From contig OX442314.1 of the NCBI GenBank assembly GCA_949358305.1, forward strand, positions 31,925,608-31,989,607: a stretch of 64,000 nt of DNA, written 5' to 3'. The notes beneath the pieces are model-generated. The model saw only the letters and a list, made by a program, of their open reading frames with translations, ran no database searches and had not been told where the DNA came from. This stretch comes from Strigamia acuminata (Eukaryota; Arthropoda; Chilopoda; Geophilomorpha; Linotaeniidae). Positions within the stretch are counted from its first letter, which is position 1. Each line of letters opens with the position of its first letter. Both the position numbers and the translations under genes were made by a program. Shown piece by piece: positions 20,861-31,788 of this stretch.

Positions 20861-21990
20861 TGCACCTGAAATGACTCCCACAACAGCATGAAAACAATAT
20901 TTAAGACGTAGTAATGAGTTTAACGTTAACGCTCGCCCTCATCCGTGTCTTGTTTGTTACTGCTCGTTTCCATGTGATTGAATTCAAATTCAAATGCTGC
21001 GGTTTTATTTCGTGTCTGTCTGTTTGCATTTGAAATATTGATCGAAAAAAGTCTTTTTCTTTTCATTTGAGTTTGTGAATGAGTTTTTTTTATAGCAAAC
21101 CCAGCTCGAGCCTTCTCGAAGCATATTGCGATGAGTAAGTTGTGAGCGATTGTCTGGTCCTGGTTCAGCAATTTTAGCACACAAACACGGGAGATATTTT
21201 TGGGAATCTTGTTTTATATTGGCAGATAATACAACTGGTAGCTCCGAGTTTATCTGTAAGTTAATGCGGAAAATGCTGATTGAACTGCGCCTGTGCTTCT
21301 GTTTTAATCATTTATTGTTGTTATTTACTAATTCTCTATCTACGAGATGCCATTCAAAAGGCTGTTTTATGTTCGTGTATGATAGTAGGTGCATTCAAAA
21401 AGTCTAAAACGTATGCAAAACTCGTTTCGTGTTTGTACGTGACGTCATTCCCATTGCATAACATGAATGCACCTAGTGTTTAGCTAAAGTTACCGAGGAG
21501 ATAATGATCATTGAGTTACACGTGTATGACCTGAATACAAGACCGATATGGTCGTTATGCACCGTTGCCACCATCTACACAAGAAAATCAGTAACTAGTT
21601 AAAGTTTTAAAACATACTTATAATAAAGAAAATTAAATGACAATTCTCTGCTTTAAAAACACCAAAGTGATACATCCAAAAAGTAGAAGTTTAGTAAAAA
21701 AATACATTTGTTTTCAAATAAACCATGCCAAGTACAACGCTTTTGAACTAAACAGAAGTGCTTATTCAATCTGTCAACCTGCTTGCATGCACAACAATTT
21801 ATTTCACGGGATATACTGTATAAATTGCAGGTATTGTTGTATCTTCTAGAAAATGCTGATAACATCTTTCCTGCAGTAGCTGTAGCTGCATTAAAAAAGA
21901 TTCACCATGTGACGGTTTAAAAGTGGTATTTATCAATATCACAGCTAAGAGAATTATCGGCAAAACCCGCATTTGTCAATGCTCCGAGTC
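20861..21990. other. Upstream region of DEG/ENaC copy a; unoccupied counterpart of the Gypsy 5' flank
   Basis: A conserved splice acceptor (TTTCAG) just upstream of the ATG at 20860 suggests a further 5' UTR exon. Bases 21485-21615 closely match 35220-35384, the sequence left of the Gypsy 5' LTR. Here TTTTAAAACAT continues without an insertion. No protein-coding gene is supported. Confidence 0.55.
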
Positions 21991-21991
21991 G

Positions 21992-22005
21992 CCACTAGAT
22001 GGCGC
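21992..22005 (+). promoter_or_regulatory. CTCF-like motif
   Basis: CCACTAGATGGCGC fits the CTCF core consensus CCASYAGRKGGCRS at all 14 positions. Binding is not shown. Confidence 0.5.
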
Positions 22006-22024
22006 GATCGTGATTTAGCGGTAA

Positions 22025-23152
22025 ATTCGAATAACGAATGTCAAAATGTACAAATAAATATAAGAATATATTTATTTAAGTAGAAACAAGCTTAAGGAAC
22101 ATTAATATGAATACATATTAATGATTAATATTGTTAAAGATCCAATTTCCACGGAAAAGGACATTTAGCGGATCAATCAATCGATCGATGTGATTGGAGG
22201 AATCTATTTCCGGTCCTGGGTATCCAGTTCCGGTATTAATGAGGATTAGCATAATCCGAATTATGCTCCTCCGTATCCACTTCCTATGATACGGGATTGG
22301 TGAAAATTAATCCCACTGGGGTATATATACCCCCAACAACTGGCATTTTATCCCCTCTGGCATGATTATTTCATTTTGGTATTTTCTGATATTTGGTGAT
22401 GAAGTTTGGTGTATTCAGTGTATTTTCTTTTGGTTAAACCATTTGGTTTCTTGTTGATTTGTTTGCAAGGAACCGTTGCATGATTCTACAGAATCATGCA
22501 GTCGACCAATTGAAGGTGCAGGGCTGGATTCTAATGTTTCAGTTGGACGGTCTCGCCGAGGAGAACCCGCATCCATGCATTCAGTATCCTCCGGGCAGGA
22601 CAGAGTGGCCATTTGCGGTATGAACACATTCCGTTACCGCAAGTAAGCACTGGTATTGTTGAGAATTGGTTCCATCACCTGATGGTGCCAAAGTAGTCTG
22701 ATTTACAGTAACCATGAGTAGCACCAAGTGTTTGGTAAGCTGATTCTCATGGTATTCGGTGCCAAAGCAGTCGGTTTGTAATTAGTACTACGAAGGGCTA
22801 AACTGCTGTGCGGAGCCGCGAGCTATAACCTCCTGTGTATGTGGTACCGTCAACCACTCGATGGACGACCGTGCTGCTACGCAGGGGACGCTTGATACCG
22901 TTCTGCATGGCAAGGCGATTCTATCGACGGCAACTGTGTGATTGCGTCGGGAAGCCTAATCATTACCTTTATCAGTAAAAACAATATTAACTTGATAACA
23001 AGTTAAACAATTAAGTCAAGAGACATTGAACCCAATGTAACAACAAAGTTGATAACATCTTATCAAGTGGAACATCTAAAGAAATCACAACGTTACGAAT
23101 TAAATATAATTCGTAATTGGAATATTGATAAGTAAATGAATACATTTACTTA
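22025..23152. other. Hairpin-dense region, many perfect stems with 4-nt loops
   Basis: At least a dozen perfect short inverted repeats follow one another. Stems with 4-nt loops lie at 22052-22077 (11 bp), 22100-22123 (10), 22248-22267 (8), 22477-22500 (10), 22987-23006 (8), 23023-23038 (6), 23049-23066 (7) and 23129-23152 (10). Others are at 23093-23116 (9 bp, loop 6) and 22711-22753 (8 bp, enclosing a second hairpin). GGGGTATATATACCCC (22318-22333) is a palindromic TATA-like site. No gene is supported; it could be an old LTR or a structured RNA. Confidence 0.6.
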
Positions 23153-23784
23153 CACCAATATCCTCCCAAAGTTGTGGCGGTGCACGAAAGTCAACCGCAT
23201 CTCTCAGATCATTCGATTCATCAACGTGCGATGATTTACACGACAAACCAGGAACCAGCAAAGCCGACCCGAACCTGAAGACGCAGCCAGACCGGCCCCA
23301 ATGACATCTTTGCCGGTCGAGCGGTATATCTAGACCGTTCCGCAACTCAGGACTCTCAGGACACGTAATGATATTATTTCAGGGCTGTTCCACAGCCAAC
23401 TCATTGTATAGTTTAATAGTTGATTTAACTTGCCAAATGTCGGCATTAGGGATATGTATAACTTACTTGTTAGTTTCATTCATATTGGTGATAACAATAA
23501 ACTGTAGTGTTTTGATAACCTTTCGTCTCTTGTATTTATCTCTTGTATTATTCACTGTTTACTACGCGATCTATTCCCGGTACCATTGTTTAATGGGAGT
23601 TGTGGGCGTCACCGTCACAACCACGATACCAAATACTCAACTTTTTGGATGCAGTATTTTTGAATTCACTTTAATTAAACTACTGCTTGTTTCAGTTTGC
23701 CGTACATGTCAACACCAAATTTGGCACCTTGCAACACGATGGAATACATTACTCGTGCCCATTGCCAATATTTTAACAATTATA
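23153..23784. other. Spacer with a weak hydrophobic ORF
   Basis: An ATG at 23368 opens a 151-codon plus-strand frame with several hydrophobic stretches. It has no recognisable motif, and its end runs into a repeated segment, so I do not call it a gene. Confidence 0.3.
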
Positions 23785-24097
23785 ATTCCAATAAAAAAAC
23801 TTGCAAATGTAAACAAACCTTAGAAAATATTTATTACCAAACTATTGTGCATGAAACACACGGAAAATCTAATATCTTGCACGCAGCTGATAGTTTCGAT
23901 CAGACCACAACAGACCCAATTTCCCAAATATCGGCAGTATCGTCATTCCTTTTTCTTCCGTTTTAAAAACTCATATTTGGTTTTCGAATCAATCTTGGTG
24001 GCCAACTTGTCCAAACTAGAACTGCATCAAATTGGACCAAAAGTTAAGCATGTTTGTTACCTGTTGTCATCCCAGAATGCAGTGCGGCTATTTATTA
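23785..24097 (+). repeat. Second copy of the 8491-8828 segment
   Basis: It is homologous to the right flank of the Gypsy 3' LTR, here without an insertion. The 40-codon frame at 23971-24090 is conserved with only synonymous changes before its end. Confidence 0.6.
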
Positions 24098-24429
24098 TTT
24101 ATGGTGTCAAAACACTCTGAACTTAGATACGTGACTACGTGTCCACGTTATCCTCGGTTCATGATTACACACATTTCAAGTCGTTTCTAAATATTGAGTA
24201 ACTGATTTTCTACGCTTCGCGTGGTTGTGAACAACAATTCGCAGCATTGTTGCTTTATTCAGAGTTTAGCTTAGTGCGGCTCAGACACGAGTCTGTTTCA
24301 GTCTTTAGGTTGCTGTTTACTACAATTCTAGATGGATTTGGATTTGTGAGCAATCCGTCCGACTGAAACTTAGTCGAAGAAATGCAGACCCGAGGGAAAA
24401 GAGGTAACAAATGAAGTAAACCCGAACGA

Positions 24430-24741
24430 ATGGAAGAGCAGAGGGTTAAACGGAAGGAAAACGCCAAAGTGCACCGTGAAACCAGAAAGGCGAGTGCTCG
24501 GGATGTTCAGGAGCAAAGTTACGTTATGGCGAGAACAGTCTTTAGAAAACAGAAGGAACTTAAAAAGAGTTTAGACAGAGAAAAACTACTCGACGCCGAC
24601 ATAGAATTCGTGACTTACCAAGACGAGGAAGAAGAGGAAGAAGAAGAAGAAAGCAGCAGAGGATTGAAAAGAGCAAATTCAGATGACATTGTGAATCCAC
24701 GGAAAAAACGCCGTGCAGATCCCGAAATAATCTGGAGTTGA
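24430..24741 (+). CDS. Small highly charged protein, copy b, unknown function
   Basis: The ATG at 24430 opens 103 codons. The N-terminal half is Lys/Arg/Glu-rich and probably helical. It is followed by a run of nine glutamates and a basic PRKKRR segment that could be a nuclear localisation signal. A related copy at 31789-32109 has 35 extra codons in the middle and lacks the first 32. An AATAAA is at 24869-24874. The frame lies tail to tail with DEG/ENaC copy b. I do not recognise the family. It could be a relic, since the two copies differ by a large in-frame indel. Confidence 0.45.
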   Translation: MEEQRVKRKENAKVHRETRKASARDVQEQSYVMARTVFRKQKELKKSLDREKLLDADIEFVTYQDEEEEEEEEESSRGLKRANSDDIVNPRKKRRADPEIIWS

Positions 24742-25592
24742 TGTTTAATAAGATGTACTCACTCGTGACAAATTTGGAAATAGCTGACTGGCATGTAATA
24801 TTTTATACTTTATTTTTGTGAATTTATTTGGAGATGATGTTTCGTAGATGTGAAAAAGGGGAAATAGAAATAAAAGATGTTTGTATTCCTTCTGTTGTGG
24901 ATTCCAAATCCACGACAGAAGAAACGTAACCAATTCGTCTTATCAACCCGAGTAACATCTGTTTTCATCTTTTCTTCCATTCCTATCACAACCCTAAAAA
25001 TTTTGAATATTTTAATTTATTACTATATTTTTATTGATTTTTTGTGACAGCAGAAATAAAAATAATTCATTTCATTTCATGTATTTTATTTTTTTTTTGG
25101 GTATTATTTTATTTATTGTATTTTGAGTAAGAGAAAGTTTCTTAGTTATCTTAGTCCATCAATTAGCGCCATCTAGGGATAATAATGGTATCTGTTATCA
25201 ATAAAAAGCAACAACAGGAACGAAAAAATGATTTTTTTTTTATATGCACTTGTTATTATGGTACTGTGCACGACACGACCCGGACTTCGACATCGGCTTA
25301 GTTTTTATCAGATAAGTTATCAAAAATCCTATAATATTATTCCTTAGATATTTATTAAAAACTCAAAATTCTATTTTACAGATAAACAAACGAAAACTTA
25401 TGAAATTCTCCACTTTGGAATTAAGAATGATGGTGGCGGGCAGTGAATGTTTGAACTTTGAATTTAGCATCAAGTTATAGTCTGTCATCTTATGTGGTTG
25501 TTAATAATTAGAATAATAATTAATGAGAAATACATACGAAAAACTATTGAGGATACGGGCTTATAAGCAATAATAGAGTGAGATAAGATCGG
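24742..25592. other. Convergent 3' region between the charged ORF and DEG/ENaC copy b
   Basis: It holds the 3' flank of the charged ORF, AT-rich sequence and a CTCF-like motif on the minus strand (25166-25179, 12 of 14 positions). Most of it is shared with the region after 32110. No gene is seen. Confidence 0.4.
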
Positions 25593-27097
25593 TTATTTTT
25601 TCCCGGGGAGAACTTGGGGCAAATAATTCAAGCAGGAAAGGAGGGAAAATCCGAGGAAAAGTCCTACGCTGCCACCCACTTCAGACACCAAGCTGGACAG
25701 GGGATAAGCGAAATATTCGCTAACGATTTGCTTCGTATTCATTGTGTAAATAATTGCGACGGAGGTGCCAGCGCCATATTCTATTCTTGAGTTATATTCT
25801 GTCATTATGGGAAATCTGGTGACGGAACATGGTCGTCTGCAGTTGCTGTTATGTTGCGAATACAAAAGGGAAAAAATTTTCTTTTTCAGTTCATTCACTT
25901 GGGAAATTGAGTTGCAAAGCGGTTTTGTCGAGTTCACAAAAGGCCATCTAAGGTGGATATGGAATTATTATTGAATATCTATTGATTAAGCATAAGTATT
26001 TATCTGACCTGCATTTGATGTCAGAAGTGTCTAATTGGTCACTAATCCATCGATTAATGCACTCGATCTCTTCATCCTCAGTGACGCAGGGGTTTTGACT
26101 CGTGTTTAAATAGTCAAACTGCAACAGTTGTCAATATTTAAATACGGAAATCAATGCGATTACTGTCTGTGTTTGTTTGTTTACTTGTGTCTCTGACAGT
26201 TCCATAGTTTGGTATGTCGATTGACGAATGACTGATTTGCCAATAAACATGAGTTTGGTTGAAGGTGCTTCGTAAACATCAGCCTGTAATAGACGAATTG
26301 TAATATTGTAATATTGTAATATTCGATTGATCTTACAAGAAATGCGTTAGGATTAGAATCCGAAGTAAAATGTATACGCAACCAAAACAGCCAGGTTTTT
26401 CCAACAAAATACCATTCCAGATCTAAAAGAATCAAATATTGTTTCAAGATTTTTGTGTGAATTAAATGGAATAGTTAGTAATGACCAGATCGTATAACTC
26501 TGCATGGACCCGCGATCGTGTTGACTTTCTTCTCTTGTAGCCAGTCTCCGGTTTCACATTTGCTGGAATTGACTGCATGATGACACTGGAAAACCCGGTT
26601 GGCTTTATACAGTCAAATTGTTACTTGATGTTTGAACTTACTCTGGCTGATTTGACGATCTTGACTATTGTTGAGTTTTCCCATAAATCCAATAGTGTGA
26701 CGTTGATCTTGTCGAAAGGGAAATGTTCCTTGTCGGCCCAACTCAGTGCGCTGCAAGCTGCGTCTTTTGTACAGAGTGGTTTGAATCTTTTGTAAAAGTC
26801 GTACATCGAATCGGTTGTGTATGGGCAAAGTATGAGGCTAGGTTGTGTGTACTGGCTGAAGCTTTCAATTTTTACATTGGTGCCTACTGGCTTTGAAAAG
26901 TACTTGTCGATGCAAATTGACAACTGCCAAGTGCACAGTACCGTGCTTAGCAGCAGCGAAGCAATTCCCAATACTTTGGCCGTCTTATTTGCCTGCGGTT
27001 GTCGTTGTCGTTTTGGTGATGGTGAGATGCGAATATGGTGTAAGCGAGTATCTGGATAAACAATTCTACGTCCTATGCTTCTACTATGGATATTCAT
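25593..27097 (-). CDS. DEG/ENaC (pickpocket-like) sodium channel subunit, copy b, six exons
   Basis: The spliced model is 26642-27097, 26486-26585, 26337-26422, 26185-26283, 26009-26118, 25593-25947. Together these make 402 codons including the stop, and every junction keeps frame. Donors are GTAAGT, GTCATT, GTAAGA, GTAAAC and GTCAGA. Exon 1 gives a basic N terminus, the first membrane segment (LGIASLLLSTVLCTWQL) and the post-TM1 PSLILCP block. The middle exons give a Cys-rich extracellular domain. The last exon holds CRRPCSVTRF, then the second membrane segment with SLVSDVGGSVGLFLGFS, including the G-x-S selectivity filter. The family forms trimeric amiloride-sensitive cation channels. No clear His-Gly gating motif precedes TM1. 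The start follows a conserved TTTTCAG acceptor, so a 5' UTR exon is likely. A Met 10 codons upstream is less likely. Confidence 0.85.
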
Positions 27098-27944
27098 TGC
27101 ACCTGAAAATAACTCCCTCAACAGCATGAAAACAATATTTATGGCGTATTAATGAGTATTAACGTTAACGTTAACGCTCGCCGACCTGACCTTTCTTTAT
27201 CCGTGTGTTGTTTGTTACTGCTCGTTTCCATGTGAGTAAATTCAAATGCTGCGTGCACTGCAAAAAAAGAAGGATTAATAGTGTGGAAATAAATAGTATG
27301 GAAATAAATTGGTCGTAAACGTTAACCTTAAAACTAATGAGGAGAAGTCAGTCGCTGCCTGCGTGAGAGTTAGCACTTCCGGAAATGTAACTTTTTGTGA
27401 AATTCCGGAACCGGAAATGCGTCATTTTTTTGTGTAATTTTATCCTCGGAAGTGGCGCCACCTGGTGGCGGAATTACATGTCCTCGGACAAGATGGCCAC
27501 CAATTTTAACACTTTCTGTTTTGTCATTTTTTTTTTAATTTGAATAAATCCTATTGATTTCAAGTAAAACTATCACTTTCATTTGTATTTCAAGTGTTTC
27601 AACAATTAGTATGCTGAAGCAATACAACCATGTATACTATCGATTTTCCTTATATAGCAGGCAAAAAGGTGGTACGTAATAGGCTGGTGCGTCGAATGTT
27701 CACCTGATTGAATAAACTATTTAAAACGACTTTTCACTTTGTAAATGACATTATTCTGGTGCAATTTTACGTTTTCTACTTATTAAAGAAGACAAAACAA
27801 ACATTAAATATAGTTTAATAGGAGAAAAAGCGAAATTACGACAATTTAAGTAGATTGCAGCGCCACCTGGCGGGAGCCGTGCGTACTAATAGTAGCGTAA
27901 TGTTCGCTTCGATTCGTTTTTTGAGCTTTTCTAGGTCGTAATGA
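27098..27944. other. Spacer upstream of DEG/ENaC copy b, with CTCF-like sites
   Basis: No gene is seen. Two minus-strand motifs resemble CTCF sites: 27455-27468 (14 of 14 positions of the consensus) and 27860-27873 (13 of 14). Confidence 0.4.
27455..27468 (-). promoter_or_regulatory. CTCF-like motif
   Basis: On the minus strand the bases read CCACCAGGTGGCGC, a full match to CCASYAGRKGGCRS. The site is also part of a 7-bp palindrome, CGCCACC/GGTGGCG. Confidence 0.5.
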
Positions 27945-28310
27945 GGTCAAAAATTCTGAAACCACTTCCGTTGGAAAGAGGGGACAATTTTACATCAGCC
28001 TGTGTATTTTTTATTTCCATTCGGGTGAAAAAATTACCGATTCATGGCGATTTTAGCGGGTGCCCGAATGGAAATTCAGGCGGAAATGTTCGTCGCGTAT
28101 GGTTTTTTATTGTTTTCTATTTCAAAATGAGCTCGAAAATTTCTGGAACCGAGCTCATTTTGAAGAGGAGACAATTCTGCACAAGCCTGTATTTTTTATT
28201 TTTAGATTCGGGCGAGGAAAAGTGACGATTTGGGTGATCTTAGGGGGCAACCGATTGAAAATTTAGTAAAAATTTGGATTCGACCATGAAAAAACCAAAT
28301 ATTCGTAAAA
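27945..28310. repeat. Diverged tandem duplication, unit about 186 bp
   Basis: The block starting GGTCAAAAATTCTGAAACC at 27945 recurs in diverged form at 28131. Both units share GACAATT, CAGCCTGT/AAGCCTGT and TATTTTTTATTT. An open frame crosses both units but is not convincing as a gene. Confidence 0.5.
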
Positions 28311-28490
28311 TTTACCGAATAAAATGTTTAAAACATGTTTCCAGAGCAGAAAATGCTGCTGAAAACGATGGTGTGAATAACTTTTTGATCGGAATTATGG
28401 TTGGCATTTAATTTGAAAAAAACGACCTTTTTTGGTTAATTTTATCCAAAAAATTTGATAAAATGGTTGGATAATAAACCAGGAACAAAC

Positions 28491-28780
28491 AGCGGGTAAA
28501 TAGGAGAAAATAGCTGGTAAATAGGAGGAAACAGCGGGTAAATAGGAGAAAATAGCGGGTAAATAGGAGGAAACAGCGGGTAAATAGGAGGAAATAGCGG
28601 GTAAATAGGAGAAAATAGCGGGTAAATAGGAGAAAATAGCGGGTAAATAGGAAAAAACAGCGGGTAAATAGGAAAAAACAGCGGGTACATAGGAGAAAAT
28701 AGCGGGTAAAAACATAAAAAAGCGGGTAAAAACATAAAATAGCGGGTAAAAACATAAAATAGCAGGTAAAAATTAAAAAC
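28491..28780. repeat. Minisatellite: ten 21-bp units then four 20-bp units
   Basis: Bases 28491-28700 are exactly ten units of the type AGCGGGTAAATAGGAGAAAAT. Bases 28701-28780 are four units of the type AGCGGGTAAAAACATAAAAT. The 21-bp block is open in all three minus-strand frames, giving seven-residue peptide repeats. Length and sequence suggest slippage and not a protein gene. Confidence 0.9.
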
Positions 28781-28860
28781 ATTTGTCAACAAAAGCTGCC
28801 TACAGATGGCGCTTTTTCCAAAATGCTGTGTGGGTGTTTTATGTATTTTATGGTTCTTGC

Positions 28861-28899
28861 GGGGGTTCTTGAGGGGGTTCTTGCGGGGGTTCTTGCGGG
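28861..28899 (+). repeat. G-tract repeat with quadruplex potential
   Basis: Three GGGGG tracts and one GGG tract are separated by TTCTTG plus A or C, about 12 bp per unit. Confidence 0.6.
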
Positions 28900-29289
28900 T
28901 TCTGTTGGCTATTGATTGGTGGCTGCAGTGGCGTTTGGGTTTGTTTTGGGCCAAAATTTTATTGGCCGAATTGGCGTTGGGTTTGGGTTAGATCTGCAAA
29001 ATGGTTTAGGTGGGTTGCATTATTGTGTTTTATTGGTTTATTTTTGCAAAAATGTATTTTATGATTTGGCTGTACACATTTGTCTGATCTATGGTTTTGA
29101 GTGATTTATGGCTCTGCGGGTGAACAGCTAGTCATGTTTACTAATTGTAAAGCAACTTTACAACTATTGATAAACATGCTGTTTACCAACAAGTTTAACG
29201 GTTATAAAAGGACTACTTTCCAATTTGATAAATGTGATATTTACTTCATTTTTATTTTTGTTAATTAATTAAATTAATTTAAATAAATT

Positions 29290-29505
29290 TAAATTTACAG
29301 ATAATAAAATGCAAAATTTATAATCAGTTTATTTCTTTTATATTTCATTTTTCAAATAAATTTAATAAATGTAAATTTGTATTTACACAAAATAAAATGT
29401 AAAATTTATAACCAGTTTATTTCTTTTTTATTTCATTTCTCAAGTAGATTTAATGAATAGATATTTAAATTTACAGATAATAAAATAAAACATTTATATC
29501 CAATT
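29290..29505. repeat. AT-rich tandem repeat, unit about 88 bp, 2.5 copies
   Basis: TAAAATGCAAAATTTATA and the following TTTATTTCTTTT/ATTTCATT blocks recur near 29306, 29394 and 29481. Confidence 0.55.
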
Positions 29506-29880
29506 TATCAAATAAAATAAAATCAAGTAAAATCATCTTAAATCAAGTAAAAATTACATAAAATAAAGTAAAATCATCTAAAATCAAGTAAAAATTACAT
29601 GAAATAAAGTAAAATCTTCTAAAATAAAGTAAAATTATATAAAATAAAGTAAAATTGTTAAAAATTCTTATAAAATCATCCTAAATTAAACAAAATTGTC
29701 TAAAACCATTTAAAATCGTAAAAAATCACGTAAAATCAAGTAAAAATTGCATAAAATTAAGTACAAATTGCATAAAATCTAGTAAAAATTGTATAAAATA
29801 AAATAAAAATTATATAAAATCTAGTTAAAATCGTACAAAATCAAGCAAAATCGTATAAAATCAATGAAAATTATAGTAAC
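29506..29880. repeat. Degenerate short AT-rich tandem repeat
   Basis: AAATCAAGTAAAAAT and AAATAAAGTAAAATC type motifs recur throughout with a spacing of about 10-20 bp. No gene is present. Confidence 0.6.
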
Positions 29881-29906
29881 AATAAACAAACGAAAAAATT
29901 AATTAA

Positions 29907-31069
29907 AGGTCAAGTGCACTCGCGTGGGATTTTTACATTTTCTGAAAGCCCATATTAAAAAAACCAATAATCATCGAGAAAAAAATTAAATTGCTTCAGT
30001 AATTATTTCATAATAACAATCTAAACAAGTAAACATTTGTAATGCAGGGAAGCATTACACATGAGACTTCTAAACCCTGCCCCTAATTAAAAAAAAAATA
30101 ATAATAAATTAATGACACAAAACAACCAATTTCGCAATTAAATCATTCAAAAGCTTCTTCGCCCAGAACGCCGCCAAATGCGCGTAATACGCCGGCGCCG
30201 GGATGTAAACCAATCGCGTACAACGAACGTTTCACTAGCTTCGCATTTCCGTCGTTATAATTTCCCGTTTCTCGTTTTCCGTTTGTCCCAAGTCTATTCC
30301 ATGAAAATTACGGAAATGACGTCGTCATGATGACGTCATTTACGTAATTTTCATGGAATACACGGCTAAAAATGCACTAAAACCGGTTTATTAATTCAAC
30401 CGGAGGTCGAAGAAATCTGAAAATACCTTAGGATACTAATACAGGTATGCTCGATTTAATGCCGTTGTCCGTTTCGCTCTAGCTGCGGTAGTTTTTACGG
30501 AATCGTTGACGCCAGACAGACAGAACCGTTTCATTAGACTTTCTAAACAAAAGAGTTTAGAAGTCTAAAACCAAGGACGACTACTGGAGTAGTCGTCCTT
30601 GCTAAAACGTAGTTAACAAAAAGCAATGCATGATGGTCGCAGACGTCTTGCCCTGCGTCATCAGTTCGAATCAGACAGTCATGCACACGCGCAGACTGAC
30701 TGTCGATTCAAAATTCGATTCGTTTTTTTTTCAAGATTGTTCATAAATGTTTTTTTTATGTAGCATTGATAGCAACTAGGATAAAATCATATTTTTTAGA
30801 ATTTAAAATCAATCCTGTCATTGGAAAACAATGGATTGATTGAGGTCAGACATCTTGGATCTACCCAGATCCAAGAACTGGATTCAGGTCAAATGAACTT
30901 TAGAACTGACTACGTCATATTCCCATCACGCATTGCTTTTTGTTTGCTATGTTTTTGGATTATTATTATAAAATATTTACCGCAACAATTTATTTATTTT
31001 TTGATGATTATTAGTTTTTTATTATGGGCTTTCAGAAAATGTAAAAATCCCACTCAGTGCACTTGACCT
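29907..31069. mobile_element. MITE-like element with TTAA flanks
   Basis: The ends are AGGTCAAGTGCACT and its complement, in imperfect inverted repeats of about 150 bp. TTAA flanks both ends (29903-29906, 31070-31073), the target duplication typical of piggyBac. The tips do not match the usual piggyBac CCC/GGG pattern, so the family is uncertain. It contains a 29-bp-arm palindrome (30295-30360, one mismatch) and two hairpins (30534-30567 and 30572-30601). No transposase is seen. Confidence 0.7.
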
Positions 31070-31073
31070 TTAA

Positions 31074-31788
31074 ATATGACTAGATAATTTCCGTGTATTA
31101 AGTGTCAAGCTAAATGAATTTTGTGGAATGGTAAGCTCCTGAAATTAAATCTGAAGCTATAGCCAAACCCAATATCCATTGTGATAGTAAAGTCAACTCT
31201 TGGTAGTCTCCTGATTTTCATCTGAAGTCCAGCCAAACATAATATTACTAAACACTTTTAATCAGATAAGTTGATATCAAAATATTATTGATCAAGTAAA
31301 AATATTAAAAACCGGAACTTTACATTTTCAGAAAAATGCAACAACTAAAGACCAACCAAAAACTCAGAATAATTATTTTATCTGAGTAACAGACTCGATG
31401 AACCATTCTATTAACACCCGTCCTTTAATTAACTCCACTGTTGACGGCAATAAATGTTGATCATTTACATATATAATTCTATATTTTTTATATATTCTAA
31501 AAAAAATCTTACCCTGATTTCATTTGTAATATCCTTGTCAGAATCATTCAAATCCCTAGTAGAACTTTTCGGTTCTTCAAGGGTTTTCATTCTTTTTTTT
31601 AATTCTCTGAATAGCATTTGAATACTTTTAATAATTAATTTTAAAAATATAATATTCAAAACTGACCCATCACTTGGAATCGCATTTTCCATTTTTCCGA
31701 TTTATATCTGGTTTTTCATTTATCCGATTTATATCTGGTTTTCCATTTATCCGATTTTGCTCGGGATGTTCAGGAGCAAAGTTACGTT
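31074..31788. other. Spacer with a possible minus-strand exon
   Basis: A minus-strand frame starts with an ATG at 31692 and reaches a GTAAGA donor-like site near 31513. It could be a relic exon, but no partner exon was found. Bases from about 31600 to 31755 are shared with 18640-18790. Confidence 0.3.

Noticed and set aside
22415-22627. 70-codon minus-strand ORF in the hairpin region
   Set aside because: It has no motif and overlaps hairpin structures, and no second diverged copy was available to test conservation.
23368-23823. 151-codon hydrophobic ORF
   Set aside because: It has no recognisable motif, an AT-driven hydrophobic composition, and a 3' end within a repeated segment.
28491-28780. 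Possible CRISPR-like array
   Set aside because: The repeats are directly adjacent with no unique spacers, and the surrounding genome is eukaryotic.
28395-28954. Long minus-strand ORFs of 106-170 codons
   Set aside because: All three frames are open only because the 21-bp minisatellite lacks stops; the peptides are simple repeats.
31465-31692. 75-codon minus-strand ORF with a donor-like end
   Set aside because: It could be an exon relic, but no matching exon or second intact copy was found.
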